DNA of 64,000 bases from Achromobacter pestifer (GCF_013267355.1 NZ_CP053985.1:2728001-2792000), one strand, 5' to 3'. Positions 18,010 through 28,692 are shown, counted from the first letter of the stretch. Program-made: numbers and translations. The notes: generated from the letters alone by a model not told the origin.

Positions 18010-18315
18010 GTGGCTAAACTTTCCCTCATCAATCGCGACATCAAGCGCGCCAAGCTGGCTGACAAGTTCGCTGCCAAGCGCGCTGAGTTGAAGGCGATCA
18101 TCGACGACCAGTCGAAGACCGACGAAGATCGTTACCAAGCTCGGCTCAAGCTGCAACAGCTGCCGCGCAATGCCAACCCGACGCGTCAACGTAACCGTTG
18201 CGTGGTCACCGGTCGTCCGCGCGGTGTGTTCCGCAAGTTCGGCCTGACGCGCCACAAACTGCGTGAAATGGCGATGAAGGGTGAAATCCCCGGCATCACC
18301 AAGGCCAGCTGGTAG
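18010..18315 (+). CDS. rpsN: 30S ribosomal protein S14
   Basis: A protein of 101 residues starting at GTG ([20 protein letters not shown]). The centre has the S14 segment [20 protein letters not shown]. It is the long, zinc-free form, since the CxxC pairs of the short form are absent. Located between rplE and rpsH as usual. Confidence 0.97.
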   Translation: MAKLSLINRDIKRAKLADKFAAKRAELKAIIDDQSKTDEDRYQARLKLQQLPRNANPTRQRNRCVVTGRPRGVFRKFGLTRHKLREMAMKGEIPGITKASW

Positions 18316-18325
18316 GAGAAACAAT

Positions 18326-18721
18326 ATGAGCATGAGCGATCCCATCGCCGATATGCTGACCCGCATTCGCAATGCGCAGCAAGTGGACAAAGTTACGGTG
18401 AACATGCCCTCCTCGAAGCTGAAGGCGGCCATTGCCGCTGTGCTGAAGGACGAAGGCTACATCGACAGCTTTGAAATCAAGGGCACCCAGGCCAAGCCTG
18501 AGCTCGAGATCACCCTGAAGTACTACGCTGGCCGTCCGGTCATCGAGCGCATCGAACGCGTCTCGCGCCCCGGTCTGCGTATCTACAAGGGCCGTACCAG
18601 CATTCCTCAGGTCATGAACGGCCTGGGTGTGGCTATCGTTTCGACCTCGCGCGGCGTCATGACCGACCGTAAGGCTCGCGCCAATGGCGTCGGCGGCGAA
18701 GTGCTGTGCTACGTGGCCTAA
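18326..18721 (+). CDS. rpsH: 30S ribosomal protein S8
   Basis: A protein of 131 residues beginning [19 protein letters not shown]. The frame is open upstream to 18281, but that start lies inside rpsN; the ATG at 18326 has a GGAGAAA site and yields the standard length. The C-terminal motif [20 protein letters not shown] is the S8 signature. S8 is a primary 16S rRNA binder and the repressor of the spc operon in E. coli. Confidence 0.97.
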   Translation: MSMSDPIADMLTRIRNAQQVDKVTVNMPSSKLKAAIAAVLKDEGYIDSFEIKGTQAKPELEITLKYYAGRPVIERIERVSRPGLRIYKGRTSIPQVMNGLGVAIVSTSRGVMTDRKARANGVGGEVLCYVA

Positions 18722-18733
18722 GGAGAAATTCGA

Positions 18734-19267
18734 ATGTCACGTATCGCTAAGTATCCGGTCGAACTGCCCAAGGGTGTCGAAGCTGACATCAAGCAGGATC
18801 AGATCACCGTCAAGGGCCCGCTGGGTTCCTTGACCCAAGCCCTGACCGGCGACGTCACGGTTGCGTTGGACAACGGCAAACTCACGTTTGTCGCCGCCAA
18901 CGAAAGCCGTCACGCCAACGCCATGTCGGGTACCGTGCGCGCTCTGGTGGCCAATATGGTTACCGGCGTGAGCAAGGGCTTCGAGCGCAAGCTGACCCTG
19001 GTTGGCGTGGGTTACCGCGCCTCGATCCAAGGCGATGCCGTTAAGCTGCAGCTCGGTTTCTCGCACGACGTTTTGCACCAGTTGCCGGCCGGCATCAAGG
19101 CCGAGTGCCCGACCCAGACGGAAATCGTCATCAAGGGCGCCAACAAGCAAGTCGTCGGTCAGATGGCCGCTGAAATCCGCGCGTACCGCGAACCCGAACC
19201 CTACAAGGGCAAGGGCGTGCGTTACTCGGACGAACGCGTCGTCATCAAAGAAACCAAGAAGAAATAA
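18734..19267 (+). CDS. rplF: 50S ribosomal protein L6
   Basis: A protein of 177 residues, two L6 domains in tandem, starting [20 protein letters not shown] and ending with the signature region ([20 protein letters not shown]). L6 lies near the factor-binding site of the 50S subunit. Ordinary operon context. Confidence 0.98.
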   Translation: MSRIAKYPVELPKGVEADIKQDQITVKGPLGSLTQALTGDVTVALDNGKLTFVAANESRHANAMSGTVRALVANMVTGVSKGFERKLTLVGVGYRASIQGDAVKLQLGFSHDVLHQLPAGIKAECPTQTEIVIKGANKQVVGQMAAEIRAYREPEPYKGKGVRYSDERVVIKETKKK

Positions 19268-19288
19268 CGGCGCACGCAAGGACGAATC

Positions 19289-19654
19289 ATGGACAAAAAA
19301 GTTTCCCGTTTGCGTCGTGCGGTTCCGACCCGCCGGAAGATCAACGAGCTGCGCGTTCATCGCCTCTCGATTTTCCGCTCGAACCAGCACATCTACGCCA
19401 ACATCATTTCGCCGGAAGGCGATCGCGTTCTGGTCAGCGCCTCGACGGTCGAAGCCGAAGTGCGCGCGCAACTGGCCGGCCAAACCGGTCAGGGCGGCAA
19501 CAAAGCCGCTGCGTCGCTGGTTGGCAAGCGCGTGGCCGAAAAGGCCAAGGCTGCCGGTATCGAACTGGTCGCTTTCGATCGCTCGGGCTTTCGTTACCAT
19601 GGCCGCGTGAAAGCGCTGGCCGATGCCGCGCGTGAAGCCGGCCTGAAGTTCTAA
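19289..19654 (+). CDS. rplR: 50S ribosomal protein L18
   Basis: A protein of 121 residues. The N-terminus is basic ([20 protein letters not shown]) and the core ends with [20 protein letters not shown], the L18 signature. L18 binds 5S rRNA together with L5. Between rplF and rpsE as expected. Confidence 0.98.
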   Translation: MDKKVSRLRRAVPTRRKINELRVHRLSIFRSNQHIYANIISPEGDRVLVSASTVEAEVRAQLAGQTGQGGNKAAASLVGKRVAEKAKAAGIELVAFDRSGFRYHGRVKALADAAREAGLKF

Positions 19655-19669
19655 GCGAGGATCTGTCAA

Positions 19670-20191
19670 ATGGCTAAAGTACAAGGCAAGAACGCCGCGG
19701 AAAAAGAGAACGATGACGGCCTCCGCGAAAAGATGATCGCGGTCAACCGCGTGAGCAAAGTGGTCAAGGGTGGTCGCACCATGAGCTTTGCCGCGCTGAC
19801 CGTGGTTGGCGATGGCGATGGCCGCATCGGTATGGGTAAGGGCAAGGCGCGTGAAGTGCCGGTGTCCGTTCAGAAGGCTATGGAACAGGCCCGCCGCGGC
19901 ATGTTCAAGGTCGCTCTGAAGAACGGCACGCTGCACCACACCGTGGTTGGCAAGCATGGCGCCGCTACCGTGCTGATCTCGCCCGCTGCTGAAGGTACCG
20001 GCGTTATCGCCGGCGGCCCGATGCGCGCTATTTTTGATGTGATGGGTGTGCGTAACGTGGTTGCCAAGAGCCTGGGCTCGAGCAATCCCTACAACATGGT
20101 TCGCGCCACGTTGAACGGCTTGCGCGCCTCCATGACCCCGGCTGATGTTGCTGCCAAGCGCGGCAAGTCAGTCGAAGAAATCCTGGGGTAA
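19670..20191 (+). CDS. rpsE: 30S ribosomal protein S5
   Basis: A protein of 173 residues with the double-stranded RNA-binding-like domain ([20 protein letters not shown]) and the loop [19 protein letters not shown]5 is at the mRNA entry and influences decoding accuracy. It lies 3 bp before rpmD. Confidence 0.98.
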   Translation: MAKVQGKNAAEKENDDGLREKMIAVNRVSKVVKGGRTMSFAALTVVGDGDGRIGMGKGKAREVPVSVQKAMEQARRGMFKVALKNGTLHHTVVGKHGAATVLISPAAEGTGVIAGGPMRAIFDVMGVRNVVAKSLGSSNPYNMVRATLNGLRASMTPADVAAKRGKSVEEILG

Positions 20192-20194
20192 ATC

Positions 20195-20380
20195 ATGGCT
20201 CAGAAGCAGATCAAAGTGACCCTCGTGCGCTCGGTGATCGGTACCAAGCAATCGCACCGTGATACGGTTCGCGGTTTGGGCTTGGGCCGCATCAACAGCA
20301 GCCGCGTGCTGGTCGATACGCCCGAGGTGCGTGGGATGATCCGTAAGGTGGATTATCTCGTTTCCGTCTCGGAAGCCTAA
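20195..20380 (+). CDS. rpmD: 50S ribosomal protein L30
   Basis: A protein of 61 residues, typical for L30: [20 protein letters not shown] followed by [21 protein letters not shown] small surface protein of the 50S subunit. Its presence between rpsE and rplO matches the proteobacterial order. Confidence 0.97.
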   Translation: MAQKQIKVTLVRSVIGTKQSHRDTVRGLGLGRINSSRVLVDTPEVRGMIRKVDYLVSVSEA

Positions 20381-20389
20381 GGAATCACC

Positions 20390-20830
20390 ATGTCGGATAT
20401 GCAACTTAATTCGCTGAAGCCCGCTGAGGGCAGCAAGCACGCCAAGCGCCGCGTCGGCCGTGGCATCGGTTCGGGTCTGGGTAAGACCGCCGGCCGTGGT
20501 CACAAGGGTCAGAAGTCGCGCTCGGGCGGTTTCCATAAGGTTGGCTTCGAAGGCGGTCAAATGCCGCTGCAGCGTCGCCTGCCCAAGCGTGGTTTCACCC
20601 CGCTCGGCCAGCACCTGTACGCCGAAGTCCGTCTGTCGGACCTGCAAGCCCTGCCCATCGACGAAGTCGACGTGCAAGTGCTGAAGGCGGCTGGCGTGAT
20701 TGGCCAGGCGGTTCGTTACGCCAAGGTCATCAAGTCGGGTGAACTCTCGCGCAAGGTCGTGCTCAAGGGCATTACCGCGACGGCTGGCGCTCGCGCCGCC
20801 ATCGAAGGCGCGGGCGGCTCGCTTGCTTGA
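20390..20830 (+). CDS. rplO: 50S ribosomal protein L15
   Basis: A protein of 146 residues with the glycine-rich arm [20 protein letters not shown] and the C-terminal L15 motif. The arm threads into 23S rRNA. It ends 14 bp before secY. Confidence 0.98.
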   Translation: MSDMQLNSLKPAEGSKHAKRRVGRGIGSGLGKTAGRGHKGQKSRSGGFHKVGFEGGQMPLQRRLPKRGFTPLGQHLYAEVRLSDLQALPIDEVDVQVLKAAGVIGQAVRYAKVIKSGELSRKVVLKGITATAGARAAIEGAGGSLA

Positions 20831-20844
20831 TCACGAGGTGACGA

Positions 20845-22170
20845 GTGGCTAACGCGCAGGCATTGGGTAAAACCGGAGCACGGTACGGCGATTTGAAGCG
20901 CCGCCTCGTGTTCCTGGTGCTCGCCCTGGTGGTTTACCGTTTGGGTACACACATCCCCGTACCGGGCATCAACCCGGATGCGCTGGCGGACTTGTTCCGT
21001 CAGAACCAGGGCGGGATCCTGGGCCTGTTCAACATGTTCTCGGGCGGGGCGCTCTCGCGCTTCTCGATTTTTGCCCTGGGGATCATGCCGTACATTTCGG
21101 CATCCATCATCATGCAGCTGATGTCTGTGGTGGTGCCGTCGCTGGAATCGCTCAAGAAAGAGGGCGAAGCCGGCCGTCGGAAGATCACCCAATACACCCG
21201 CTACGGCACGGTCGTGCTGGCGCTGGTGCAGGCTGTGGGCATTTCGGTAGCGTTGGAGTCCCAGCAGGGACTGGTGATCGATCCGGGCATGCTGTTTCGC
21301 TTCACGACCGTCGTGACCTTGGTCACCGGCACCATGTTCGTCATGTGGCTGGGTGAGCAAATCACGGAACGTGGTCTGGGCAACGGGATTTCCATCCTGA
21401 TCTTCGCAGGTATCGTTGCGGGTCTGCCCGCGGCGCTGGCTGCACTGTTGGACCTGGTCCGCACCAACTCGATGTCCGTGCTTTCGGCACTGTTCATCGT
21501 GGCTCTGGTGGTGCTGGTTACCGCTTTTGTGGTGTTCGTGGAACGCGGACAGCGCAAGATCACGGTGAACTACGCCAAGCGTCAGGTCGGCAACAAGGTC
21601 TACGGTGGTCAAAGCTCGCATTTGCCGCTGAAGCTGAACATGGCAGGGGTGATTCCGCCGATCTTCGCGTCGTCGATCATTCTGTTCCCGGCCACGATCA
21701 CGAGCTGGTTCTCCAGCAGTGAGAACATGCGCTGGCTTAGCGACCTGGCTGCGGCCCTGTCGCCTCGTCAACCGCTCTACATCACGCTGTACTCGGTCGC
21801 GATTATTTTCTTCTGCTTTTTCTACACGGCTCTGGTGTTCAACAGCCGCGAAACGGCGGACAACCTGAAGAAGAGTGGTGCGTTTGTTCCGGGCATCCGT
21901 CCGGGCGAACAAACAGCGCGCTACATCGACAAGATCCTGATGCGTCTGACGCTCGCAGGTGCCATCTACATCACGTTGGTGTGCCTGTTGCCGGAATTCT
22001 TGGTGATGCGCTGGAACGTTCCCTTCTACTTCGGTGGTACGTCCCTGTTGATTATTGTGGTGGTGACGATGGATTTCATGGCACAGGTTCAGGCCTACAT
22101 GATGTCTCACCAGTACGACTCGTTGCTCAAGAAGGCTAACTTCAAGGGCGCGGGTTTGCCGATGCGGTAA
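20845..22170 (+). CDS. secY: Preprotein translocase subunit SecY
   Basis: A protein of 441 residues with ten membrane segments, starting at GTG. The plug and second segment ([20 protein letters not shown]) and the fourth-to-fifth region ([20 protein letters not shown]) are the SecY signatures. It is the channel of the SecYEG translocon in the inner membrane. It follows rplO in the spc operon, its usual place, and is 8 bp before infA. Confidence 0.98.
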   Translation: MANAQALGKTGARYGDLKRRLVFLVLALVVYRLGTHIPVPGINPDALADLFRQNQGGILGLFNMFSGGALSRFSIFALGIMPYISASIIMQLMSVVVPSLESLKKEGEAGRRKITQYTRYGTVVLALVQAVGISVALESQQGLVIDPGMLFRFTTVVTLVTGTMFVMWLGEQITERGLGNGISILIFAGIVAGLPAALAALLDLVRTNSMSVLSALFIVALVVLVTAFVVFVERGQRKITVNYAKRQVGNKVYGGQSSHLPLKLNMAGVIPPIFASSIILFPATITSWFSSSENMRWLSDLAAALSPRQPLYITLYSVAIIFFCFFYTALVFNSRETADNLKKSGAFVPGIRPGEQTARYIDKILMRLTLAGAIYITLVCLLPEFLVMRWNVPFYFGGTSLLIIVVVTMDFMAQVQAYMMSHQYDSLLKKANFKGAGLPMR

Positions 22171-22178
22171 GCAAAAGA

Positions 22179-22397
22179 ATGTCCAAGGACGACGTCATTC
22201 AGATGCAAGGCGAGGTTCTTGAGAACCTCCCGAACGCGACATTTCGCGTCAAGCTCGAAAACGGCCACGTGGTGTTGGGCCATATTTCCGGCAAGATGCG
22301 TATGCATTACATCCGGATCCTGCCGGGTGACAAGGTCACAGTGGAGCTCACGCCCTATGATCTGACGCGAGCCAGGATAGTTTTCCGCTCCAAATGA
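22179..22397 (+). CDS. infA: Translation initiation factor IF-1
   Basis: A protein of 72 residues, the standard length: [20 protein letters not shown], then an S1/OB fold with [22 protein letters not shown]-1 blocks the A site during initiation. Its position between secY and rpmJ is typical of betaproteobacteria; in E. coli infA is elsewhere. Confidence 0.97.
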   Translation: MSKDDVIQMQGEVLENLPNATFRVKLENGHVVLGHISGKMRMHYIRILPGDKVTVELTPYDLTRARIVFRSK

Positions 22398-22431
22398 GCG
22401 GAACCGGATTACGGAAAATTAGGAGTCAACC

Positions 22432-22545
22432 ATGAAAGTAATGGCATCGGTTAAGCGGATCTGCCGCAACTGCAAAGTTATCAAACGTCACGGCGTGGTG
22501 CGCGTTATCTGCACCGACCCGCGTCATAAGCAGCGTCAAGGCTAA
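22432..22545 (+). CDS. rpmJ: 50S ribosomal protein L36
   Basis: A protein of 37 residues read directly from sequence. It begins [20 protein letters not shown] and ends DPRHKQRQG. The Cys/Cys/Cys/His zinc-ribbon residues are CRNC, C (in RVICTD) and H (in PRHK), so this is the zinc-binding C+ form. The ATG is preceded by TTAGGAG at good spacing. It sits between infA and rpsM as expected. Confidence 0.96.
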
Positions 22546-22588
22546 CTCGGGTTAGCGACTACGCAACAGATTTATTCAAGGAATAGTC

Positions 22589-22954
22589 ATGGCCCGTATT
22601 GCTGGCATTAACATCCCGCCGCAACAGCACGCCGAGATCGGACTGACCGCCATTTTTGGCATTGGTCGTACGCGCGCTCGCAAGATTTGCGAAGCGGCAA
22701 ACGTACCCTTTGACAAGAAGGTCAAGGATCTGAACGACGCTGAATTGGAACGCGTCCGCGAACATGTTGGTCTGTTCACGGTTGAAGGCGACCTGCGTCG
22801 TGAAGTACAGCTCTCGATCAAGCGTTTGATCGACCTGGGAACCTACCGCGGTATGCGTCACAAGCGCGGTTTGCCCGTGCGCGGCCAGCGCACTCGCACC
22901 AACGCCCGGACCCGCAAGGGCCCGCGTCGTGCTGCTGCGTCCCTGAAGAAATAA
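22589..22954 (+). CDS. rpsM: 30S ribosomal protein S13
   Basis: A protein of 121 residues starting [20 protein letters not shown] with the C-terminal motif [21 protein letters not shown]13 is in the 30S head and contacts P-site tRNA. First gene of the alpha block (rpsM-rpsK-rpsD-rpoA-rplQ). Confidence 0.98.
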   Translation: MARIAGINIPPQQHAEIGLTAIFGIGRTRARKICEAANVPFDKKVKDLNDAELERVREHVGLFTVEGDLRREVQLSIKRLIDLGTYRGMRHKRGLPVRGQRTRTNARTRKGPRRAAASLKK

Positions 22955-22969
22955 TCGAGGAACTGGATT

Positions 22970-23371
22970 ATGGCGAAAGCTTCCACCAGCGGCGCTTCGC
23001 GCGTGCGCAAAAAGGTCAAGAAGAACGTCTCGGACGGCATCGCGCACGTTCACGCTTCGTTCAACAACACCATCATCACCATCACCGATCGTCAGGGCAA
23101 CGCGCTGTCGTGGGCCACGTCGGGCGGTGCTGGTTTCAAGGGCTCGCGCAAGTCGACCCCGTTCGCCGCGCAGGTCGCTGCTGAAACGGCTGGCCGCGTC
23201 GCGCTGGAGTACGGCATCAAGACGCTGGAAGTGCGTATCAAGGGCCCCGGTCCTGGTCGCGAATCGTCGGTCCGCGCTCTGAACGCGCTGGGCATCAAGA
23301 TTTCGTCCATCGCCGACATCACGCCCGTTCCGCACAACGGCTGCCGTCCGCCGAAGCGTCGTCGTATCTAA
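22970..23371 (+). CDS. rpsK: 30S ribosomal protein S11
   Basis: A protein of 133 residues with [20 protein letters not shown] and the C-terminal [15 protein letters not shown]11 lines the platform of the 30S subunit near the mRNA exit. Eleven bp before rpsD. Confidence 0.98.
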   Translation: MAKASTSGASRVRKKVKKNVSDGIAHVHASFNNTIITITDRQGNALSWATSGGAGFKGSRKSTPFAAQVAAETAGRVALEYGIKTLEVRIKGPGPGRESSVRALNALGIKISSIADITPVPHNGCRPPKRRRI

Positions 23372-23382
23372 AGGGAATCCAC

Positions 23383-24006
23383 ATGGCACGTTATATTGGA
23401 CCCAAATGCAAGCTCTCGCGCCGCGAGGGTACTGACCTGTTCCTGAAGAGCGCCCGCCGCTCGCTGGATTCCAAGTGCAAGCTGGATTCCAAGCCTGGCC
23501 AACACGGCCGCACTTCGGGTGCCCGCACTTCCGACTACGGCCTGCAGCTGCGCGAAAAGCAAAAGCTCAAGCGCATGTACGGCGTGCTGGAAAAGCAATT
23601 CCGCAAGTACTTCGCTGAAGCCGAGCGCCGCCGTGGCAACACCGGCGAAACGCTGATCCAGCTGCTGGAATCGCGCCTGGACAACGTCGTCTACCGCATG
23701 GGCTTCGGCTCGACGCGCGCCGAAGCTCGCCAGCTGGTGAGCCACCGCGCCATCGAACTGAACGGCCACACGGCTGACATCGCTTCGATGCTGGTCAAGG
23801 CTGGCGACGTCGTGTCGGTCCGCGAAAAGGCCAAGAAGCAAGGCCGCATCAAGGAATCGCTCGACCTGGCTACCAGCATCGGCATCCCCCAGTGGGTGGA
23901 AGTCGACACGACCAAGTTGACCGGTACGTTCAAGTCGGCCCCCGATCGCGCTGACGTCGCTCGCGACATCAACGAATCGATGGTCGTCGAACTGTACTCG
24001 CGTTAA
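23383..24006 (+). CDS. rpsD: 30S ribosomal protein S4
   Basis: A protein of 207 residues starting [20 protein letters not shown]; its S4 RNA-binding domain includes [21 protein letters not shown]4 nucleates 16S rRNA assembly and represses the alpha operon in E. coli. A 215-bp gap with a hairpin follows before rpoA. Confidence 0.98.
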   Translation: MARYIGPKCKLSRREGTDLFLKSARRSLDSKCKLDSKPGQHGRTSGARTSDYGLQLREKQKLKRMYGVLEKQFRKYFAEAERRRGNTGETLIQLLESRLDNVVYRMGFGSTRAEARQLVSHRAIELNGHTADIASMLVKAGDVVSVREKAKKQGRIKESLDLATSIGIPQWVEVDTTKLTGTFKSAPDRADVARDINESMVVELYSR

Positions 24007-24078
24007 TCAGGCCTGCCGGCGCTACCTTCGCAGTGCGCCGGCGAGCTGGTCTCGCGACCCGTTTGCACGCCCCGCAGC

Positions 24079-24112
24079 AGCCCGCTTTCCGCTTTTTGGC
24101 GGAGCGGGCTTT
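24079..24112 (+). terminator. Hairpin between rpsD and rpoA, possible attenuator
   Basis: AGCCCGCT-TT-CCGC can pair with GCGGAGCGGGCT, with a 2-nt bulge. It is followed by TTT only, so full termination is doubtful. It may reduce read-through from the ribosomal genes into rpoA. The rest of the 215-bp gap shows no gene. Confidence 0.35.
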
Positions 24113-24221
24113 GCGGTAAGTATCGGCCGGTGTTTTTCGCGCCGTCCGCGTTTCAAGTTTCACCCTGTCCATCAGCCTTATCGGTGTAACGAGCCGAGGG
24201 TATTGAAAAGGAACACAGTAA

Positions 24222-25208
24222 ATGTCCACTCAAGGTTTCCTGAAGCCGCGCTCCATTGAAGTCGAACCGGTCGGCACGCACCATGCCAAGATCGTGATGG
24301 AGCCGTTCGAGCGTGGCTACGGTCACACGCTGGGCAACGCCCTGCGCCGCATCCTGCTGTCTTCGATGACCGGCTACGCGCCGACCGAAGTCCAGATGAC
24401 GGGCGTGGTGCACGAATACTCGACCATCCCGGGCGTTCGCGAAGATGTCGTCGACATCCTGCTGAACCTGAAGGGCGTGGTCTTCAAGCTGCACAATCGC
24501 GACGAAGTGACCCTGGTTCTGCGCAAGACCGGCGCGGGCACCGTGCTGGCCAGCGACATCGAGCTGCCGCACGACGTCGAGATCATCAACCCCGGCCATG
24601 CCATCTGCAACCTGACGGACGCAGGCAAGCTGGAAATGCAGATCAAGGTCGAAAAGGGCCGCGGCTACGTGCCGGGCAACGTGCGCGCGCTGTCGGAAGA
24701 CCGCACCCACACCATCGGCCGCATCGTTCTGGACGCCTCGTTCAGCCCGGTTCGCCGCGTGAGCTACGCCGTTGAAAGCGCCCGCGTGGAACAGCGTACC
24801 GATCTGGACAAGCTGGTCCTGGACATCGAAACCAACGGCGTGATCTCGCCCGAGGAAGCGGTGCGCCAGTCGGCTCGCATCCTGATGGACCAGATCTCGG
24901 TCTTCGCCGCCCTGGAAGGCGCTGGCGATTCCTACGAAGCCCCGGTCCGCGGCACGCCGCAGATCGATCCGGTGCTGCTGCGCCCGGTCGACGACCTGGA
25001 GCTGACCGTGCGTTCGGCCAACTGCCTGAAGGCCGAAAACATCTACTACATCGGCGACCTGATCCAGCGTACCGAAAACGAGCTGCTCAAGACCCCGAAC
25101 CTGGGTCGCAAGTCGCTCAACGAGATCAAGGAAGTCCTGGCCGCACGCGGCCTGACGCTGGGCATGAAGCTCGAAAACTGGCCCCCCCTGGGCCTGGAGC
25201 GTCCCTAA
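24222..25208 (+). CDS. rpoA: DNA-directed RNA polymerase subunit alpha
   Basis: A protein of 328 residues. The N-terminal domain ([20 protein letters not shown]) dimerises and organises beta and beta prime. After a linker near residue 235, the C-terminal domain has [20 protein letters not shown] and [20 protein letters not shown], which binds UP elements and activators. The ATG is preceded by AAAGGAACACAGTAA. It keeps the alpha-operon place between rpsD and rplQ. Confidence 0.98.
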   Translation: MSTQGFLKPRSIEVEPVGTHHAKIVMEPFERGYGHTLGNALRRILLSSMTGYAPTEVQMTGVVHEYSTIPGVREDVVDILLNLKGVVFKLHNRDEVTLVLRKTGAGTVLASDIELPHDVEIINPGHAICNLTDAGKLEMQIKVEKGRGYVPGNVRALSEDRTHTIGRIVLDASFSPVRRVSYAVESARVEQRTDLDKLVLDIETNGVISPEEAVRQSARILMDQISVFAALEGAGDSYEAPVRGTPQIDPVLLRPVDDLELTVRSANCLKAENIYYIGDLIQRTENELLKTPNLGRKSLNEIKEVLAARGLTLGMKLENWPPLGLERP

Positions 25209-25392
25209 GTCTTGAAAGGGTGCCGCTCCTGAAAAGGGGCGGTTCCCGCAGGCAGCCGGCCTTGCGCCGGCCGGTTTGCGAAATCGTCGTAAAATGCACC
25301 GTTTTCTACCGGACCGCGGCCTGATTGCAGGTTGATAGAAGAGCCGGCAACCCGATGGCTGACGCCATCTTTAGATTCAAAGGAAACTTATC

Positions 25393-25785
25393 ATGCGTCA
25401 CGGTAATGGCTTGCGTAAGCTCAACCGCACCAGCAGTCACCGTCTTGCCATGTTCCGCAACATGGCCGTTTCGTTGATCACCCACGAAGCCATCAAGACC
25501 ACGCTGCCGAAGGCGAAAGAATTGCGCCGCGTCATCGAACCCCTGATCACGCTGGGCAAGGAGCCCACGCTCGCGAACAAGCGTCTGGCTTTTGCCCGTC
25601 TGCGCGATCGCGACGCGGTGGTGAAGCTGTTCGCCGAAATCGGCCCGCGCTACGCGGCCCGTAACGGCGGCTACACCCGCGTGCTGAAGATGGGCTTCCG
25701 TCAAGGCGACAACGCTCCCATGGCTTTCATGGAACTGGTTGACCGTCCGGAAGTCGATGAAGCCGCTGAGGGCAGCGCCGAATAA
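25393..25785 (+). CDS. rplQ: 50S ribosomal protein L17
   Basis: A protein of 130 residues starting [20 protein letters not shown] with the L17 signature. The ATG follows AAAGGAAACTTATC. A 184-bp gap from rpoA contains small GC hairpins (for example GCCGGCC/GGCCGGC near 25256-25274) but no gene. Last gene of the ribosomal super-block. Confidence 0.98.
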   Translation: MRHGNGLRKLNRTSSHRLAMFRNMAVSLITHEAIKTTLPKAKELRRVIEPLITLGKEPTLANKRLAFARLRDRDAVVKLFAEIGPRYAARNGGYTRVLKMGFRQGDNAPMAFMELVDRPEVDEAAEGSAE

Positions 25786-25806
25786 TTTCGGTAGCTCGAT
25801 AAGCGA

Positions 25807-25840
25807 CAAGGGCGGGTCTTCGGACCCGCCCTTGTTTTTT
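25807..25840 (+). terminator. Rho-independent terminator after rplQ
   Basis: CAAGGGCGGGTC (25807-25818) and GACCCGCCCTTG (25823-25834) form a perfect 12-bp stem closed by a TTCG tetraloop, followed by TTTTTT. It ends the spc-alpha transcript. Confidence 0.95.
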
Positions 25841-25856
25841 GCGCGTCCGCGATGCG

Positions 25857-26294
25857 TTATGAGGCGTGCAGTTCGTTGCGCAATTGCGCGGCGGTCGCGG
25901 CCAGCGCTTCGGCGGCGGGCTGAGGCGGCATCTTGAAAGTCAGGTCCTGCTGCTCGATGTACTGGGTGGACGTGACGTCCTGCGGGTGATGCATGGGGAT
26001 GACGTGGGCGTGCGCATGCGCCACGTGGATGCCCGTGAAGGCGAAGCCCACGCGCTCCACGTCGTACAGGCGCTTCATGTGGCGCCCGAGCTTCTGGCCC
26101 AGGTTGAGGATGCTGCCCGCCAGATCGGCCGGCATGTCCTCGTAATAGGGATAGTGCTGCTTCGGGATGATGAGCACGTGCCCGGGGCGCACCGGGTGGA
26201 TATCGAGAAAGGCCAGCAGGCGTTCGTCCTCGTGGACCACGTGCGCGGGGATTTCGTGGCGGGCGATGCGGCAGAACAGGCAGTTATCGGACAT
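25857..26294 (-). CDS. HIT family nucleotide-binding protein
   Basis: A protein of 145 residues. CLFCRIARHEIPAHVVHEDE at the start and the histidine triad HAHAHVIPMHH are diagnostic for HIT hydrolases, which split nucleoside phosphoramidates or dinucleoside polyphosphates. I chose the ATG at 26294 (MSDNCLFCRI) because the family begins a few residues before CxFC; the frame is open 23 codons further. The two cysteines are those of the zinc-binding HINT-like branch. It converges on the rplQ terminator and is divergent from cutA. Confidence 0.92.
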   Translation of the reverse strand: MSDNCLFCRIARHEIPAHVVHEDERLLAFLDIHPVRPGHVLIIPKQHYPYYEDMPADLAGSILNLGQKLGRHMKRLYDVERVGFAFTGIHVAHAHAHVIPMHHPQDVTSTQYIEQQDLTFKMPPQPAAEALAATAAQLRNELHAS

Positions 26295-26416
26295 GCGTGC
26301 CTCGGTGAAAGCGGGTTGCATGGCGGCGCGTTCTGACCCGGCGGATCCGGACGCTGGCCGCAATACCGATAAAATACCCCGAGTTACATCCCATACGGGT
26401 ATTCCGAGGAGCCTCC

Positions 26417-26764
26417 ATGTTGCGAGATGACGACGTTGTGCTGGTCATCAGCAATGCGCCCGACCTGCTGCTGGCCAAGCGGATTGCGCATGTTCTGGTC
26501 GAAGACGGCTTGGCCGCCTGCGTGAACCTTGGCGCACCGGGCCTGTCCATCTACATGTGGAAAGGAGAAGTCGAAGGGGCGGAGGAAATCCCCATCCACA
26601 TCAAGACCACCTACGCGCGCCATCAGGCTGTAGTGCAGGCCCTGGCGCAGATGCATCCCTACGATGTGCCCGAGATCATCGTGCTGCCCGTCATCGGCGG
26701 CGCGGCGCCCTATCTGGACTGGGTGCGTGAGCAGACGGCCGTCACGCAGAACAAGAGAGACTGA
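26417..26764 (+). CDS. cutA: Divalent cation tolerance protein CutA
   Basis: A protein of 115 residues of the CutA1 family: GLAACVNLGAPGLSIYMWKG and HPYDVPEIIVLPV are the conserved motifs. CutA1 forms a trimer with a PII-like fold; in E. coli it is linked to copper tolerance. Its stop overlaps the dsbD start by one nucleotide (TGATG), reproducing the E. coli cutA-dsbD pairing. Confidence 0.95.
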   Translation: MLRDDDVVLVISNAPDLLLAKRIAHVLVEDGLAACVNLGAPGLSIYMWKGEVEGAEEIPIHIKTTYARHQAVVQALAQMHPYDVPEIIVLPVIGGAAPYLDWVREQTAVTQNKRD

Positions 26765-28653
26765 TGTTGCAACTAGCCGGTTTCGGCGCGCTTCGGCGCG
26801 AGTCCCGCGCGTCGCGCGCCTTCTTCAGGCAGTGGTTGGCCTTGCTGGCCATGATGCTGCTGTTGCTGGGCTGGCAAGCCGCTGCGCGCGCCGAGGCCGA
26901 GTTCCTGGAGCCCGAGAAGGCCTTCGCTTTCAGCGCCGAGATGGTGGCGCCTGAAACGCTGGAACTGCGCTATCGCGTTGCGCCCGGCTACTACATGTAC
27001 CGCGAGCGCTTCGGCATCACCATCAGTCCCATCGGCGCCGCCACGCTGGGCGAAGCTGTCTATCCCAAGGGCGAGGTCAAGTACGACCCGACCTTCGAGA
27101 AGGACATGGAAGTCTTCCACCAGGACGTGGTGATACGCGTGCCGGTGGCCGCGGGCGGACAACCCTTCACCCTGACACTGACCGCGCAAGGCTGTGCGGA
27201 TGCGGGGCTGTGCTACCCGCCCATGGACAGCAGCGTGAAGCTCACCCCAGTGGCTGGCGGCTATGCCGTGGCCGGACCGGGTGGCAGCCCGGCAGCCGCG
27301 TCTGGTGCGTCAGGCGGGCTCGGCGCGCTGGTCAATGCCGGCGATACCGGCTTGGCGGACGCCCTGAGCGGACTGGGCTGGGTCAAGACCGCGGGCGTAT
27401 TCCTGGTGCTGGGCCTGCTGCTGGCCTTCACGCCCTGCGTGCTGCCCATGATTCCCATCCTGTCGTCCATCGTGGTGGGCGGCGCGGCGCAGGCCAAGCC
27501 GTCGCGCGGCCGCGGCCTGGCGCTGGCGGCGACCTACGTGCTGGGCATGTCCGTGGTCTACACCGCGCTGGGCGTGGCAGCGGGGCTGAGCGGCGCGGGG
27601 CTCGCCGCCTGGCTGCAGACGCCGTGGATCCTTACCCTGTTCGCCATCCTGCTGGCCGTGCTGGCGCTGGCCATGTTCGACGCCTTTACGTTCCAGATGC
27701 CAGCGGGCATCCAGGGCTGGCTGTCACAACGCTCGGCGCGCATCCCCGGCGGGCGTTACACCGGCGCGCTGGTGATGGGCGCCTTGTCGGCCTTGATCGT
27801 CGGCCCCTGCGTGGCGGCGCCATTGGCGGGCGCGCTGCTGTATATCTCGCAGACCGGCGACGTGGTGTTGGGCGGATCGGCGCTGTTCGCAATGGCGTGG
27901 GGCATGGGCGTGCCGCTGTTGATCGTGGGTGCGTCCTCGGGCGCCTTGCTGCCCAAGGCCGGGCCTTGGATGGACGGCGTGAAGCGTTTGTTCGGCATGC
28001 TGTTGCTGGCTACGGCCTGGTGGATGCTGATACCGGTGGTACCGACCTGGGTGCAGATGACGGGCTGGGCCTTCCTGGCCGTGGTTGCCGCCGTGATGCT
28101 GCGGGCCTTCGATGCCCTGCCGCAAGGCGCGGGCGCGGCGCGCATGTTCGGCAAGGGCCTGGGCCTGTTGCTGGCGCTGGCGGCCGCGGCCTGGCTCATC
28201 GGCGCGGCCAGCGGCGGCCGTGACGTGTTGCAGCCGCTGTCGCATTTGGCGGCGCGCGGCGCTGCGCCCGCCGGCGTGGCGGCCAGCAGCGGCGAAGTGC
28301 ATTTCCAGCGCGTGCGCAACAACGCCGAACTGGACGCCTTGCTGGCGCAAAGCCGTCAGCCGGTGATGCTGGATTTCTACGCCGACTGGTGCGTGTCGTG
28401 CCGCGAGATGGAGCGCTTCACCTTTACCGATCCGGGTGTCGCGCAGCGCATGTCGGGCATGCTGCTGGTGCAGGCCGACGTGACCGCGAACAACGCCGAC
28501 GACCGCGCGTTGCTCAAGCGCTTCCGCCTGTTCGGCCCGCCGGGCATCATGTTCTTCGAACCGGGCGGCAAGGAGCTGCCCGACGCTCGCGTGGTGGGCT
28601 TCCAGGACGCCAAGCGCTTCACCGAATCGCTGGACAAGGTGTTGCTGCGTTGA
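26764..28653 (+). CDS. dsbD: Thiol:disulfide interchange protein DsbD
   Basis: A protein of 629 residues with the three DsbD parts in order: a signal anchor (about 22-43), the periplasmic alpha domain with Cys144 and Cys150 (GCADAGLCYPP), eight membrane segments with Cys225 (FTPCVLPMIP) and Cys349 (VGPCVAAP), and a C-terminal thioredoxin-like domain with the WCVSC centre (Cys543, Cys546). It carries electrons from cytoplasmic thioredoxin to periplasmic proteins and supports cytochrome c maturation. Coupled to cutA; a terminator follows. Confidence 0.97.
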   Translation: MLQLAGFGALRRESRASRAFFRQWLALLAMMLLLLGWQAAARAEAEFLEPEKAFAFSAEMVAPETLELRYRVAPGYYMYRERFGITISPIGAATLGEAVYPKGEVKYDPTFEKDMEVFHQDVVIRVPVAAGGQPFTLTLTAQGCADAGLCYPPMDSSVKLTPVAGGYAVAGPGGSPAAASGASGGLGALVNAGDTGLADALSGLGWVKTAGVFLVLGLLLAFTPCVLPMIPILSSIVVGGAAQAKPSRGRGLALAATYVLGMSVVYTALGVAAGLSGAGLAAWLQTPWILTLFAILLAVLALAMFDAFTFQMPAGIQGWLSQRSARIPGGRYTGALVMGALSALIVGPCVAAPLAGALLYISQTGDVVLGGSALFAMAWGMGVPLLIVGASSGALLPKAGPWMDGVKRLFGMLLLATAWWMLIPVVPTWVQMTGWAFLAVVAAVMLRAFDALPQGAGAARMFGKGLGLLLALAAAAWLIGAASGGRDVLQPLSHLAARGAAPAGVAASSGEVHFQRVRNNAELDALLAQSRQPVMLDFYADWCVSCREMERFTFTDPGVAQRMSGMLLVQADVTANNADDRALLKRFRLFGPPGIMFFEPGGKELPDARVVGFQDAKRFTESLDKVLLR

Positions 28654-28692
28654 AGGCCAGACTCCTGCCGCAAGGCTGACCCGCAATACACG

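Noticed and set aside
20716..22110. A 464-codon minus-strand frame opposite secY
   Set aside because: Shadow frame with His/Gln/Arg-rich sequence and no recognisable domain; secY is certain on the plus strand.
25256..25295. A promoter before rplQ (TTGCGC and TAAAAT)
   Set aside because: The spacer would be 22 nt, too long for sigma-70; the GC hairpins here are more likely processing or pausing signals.
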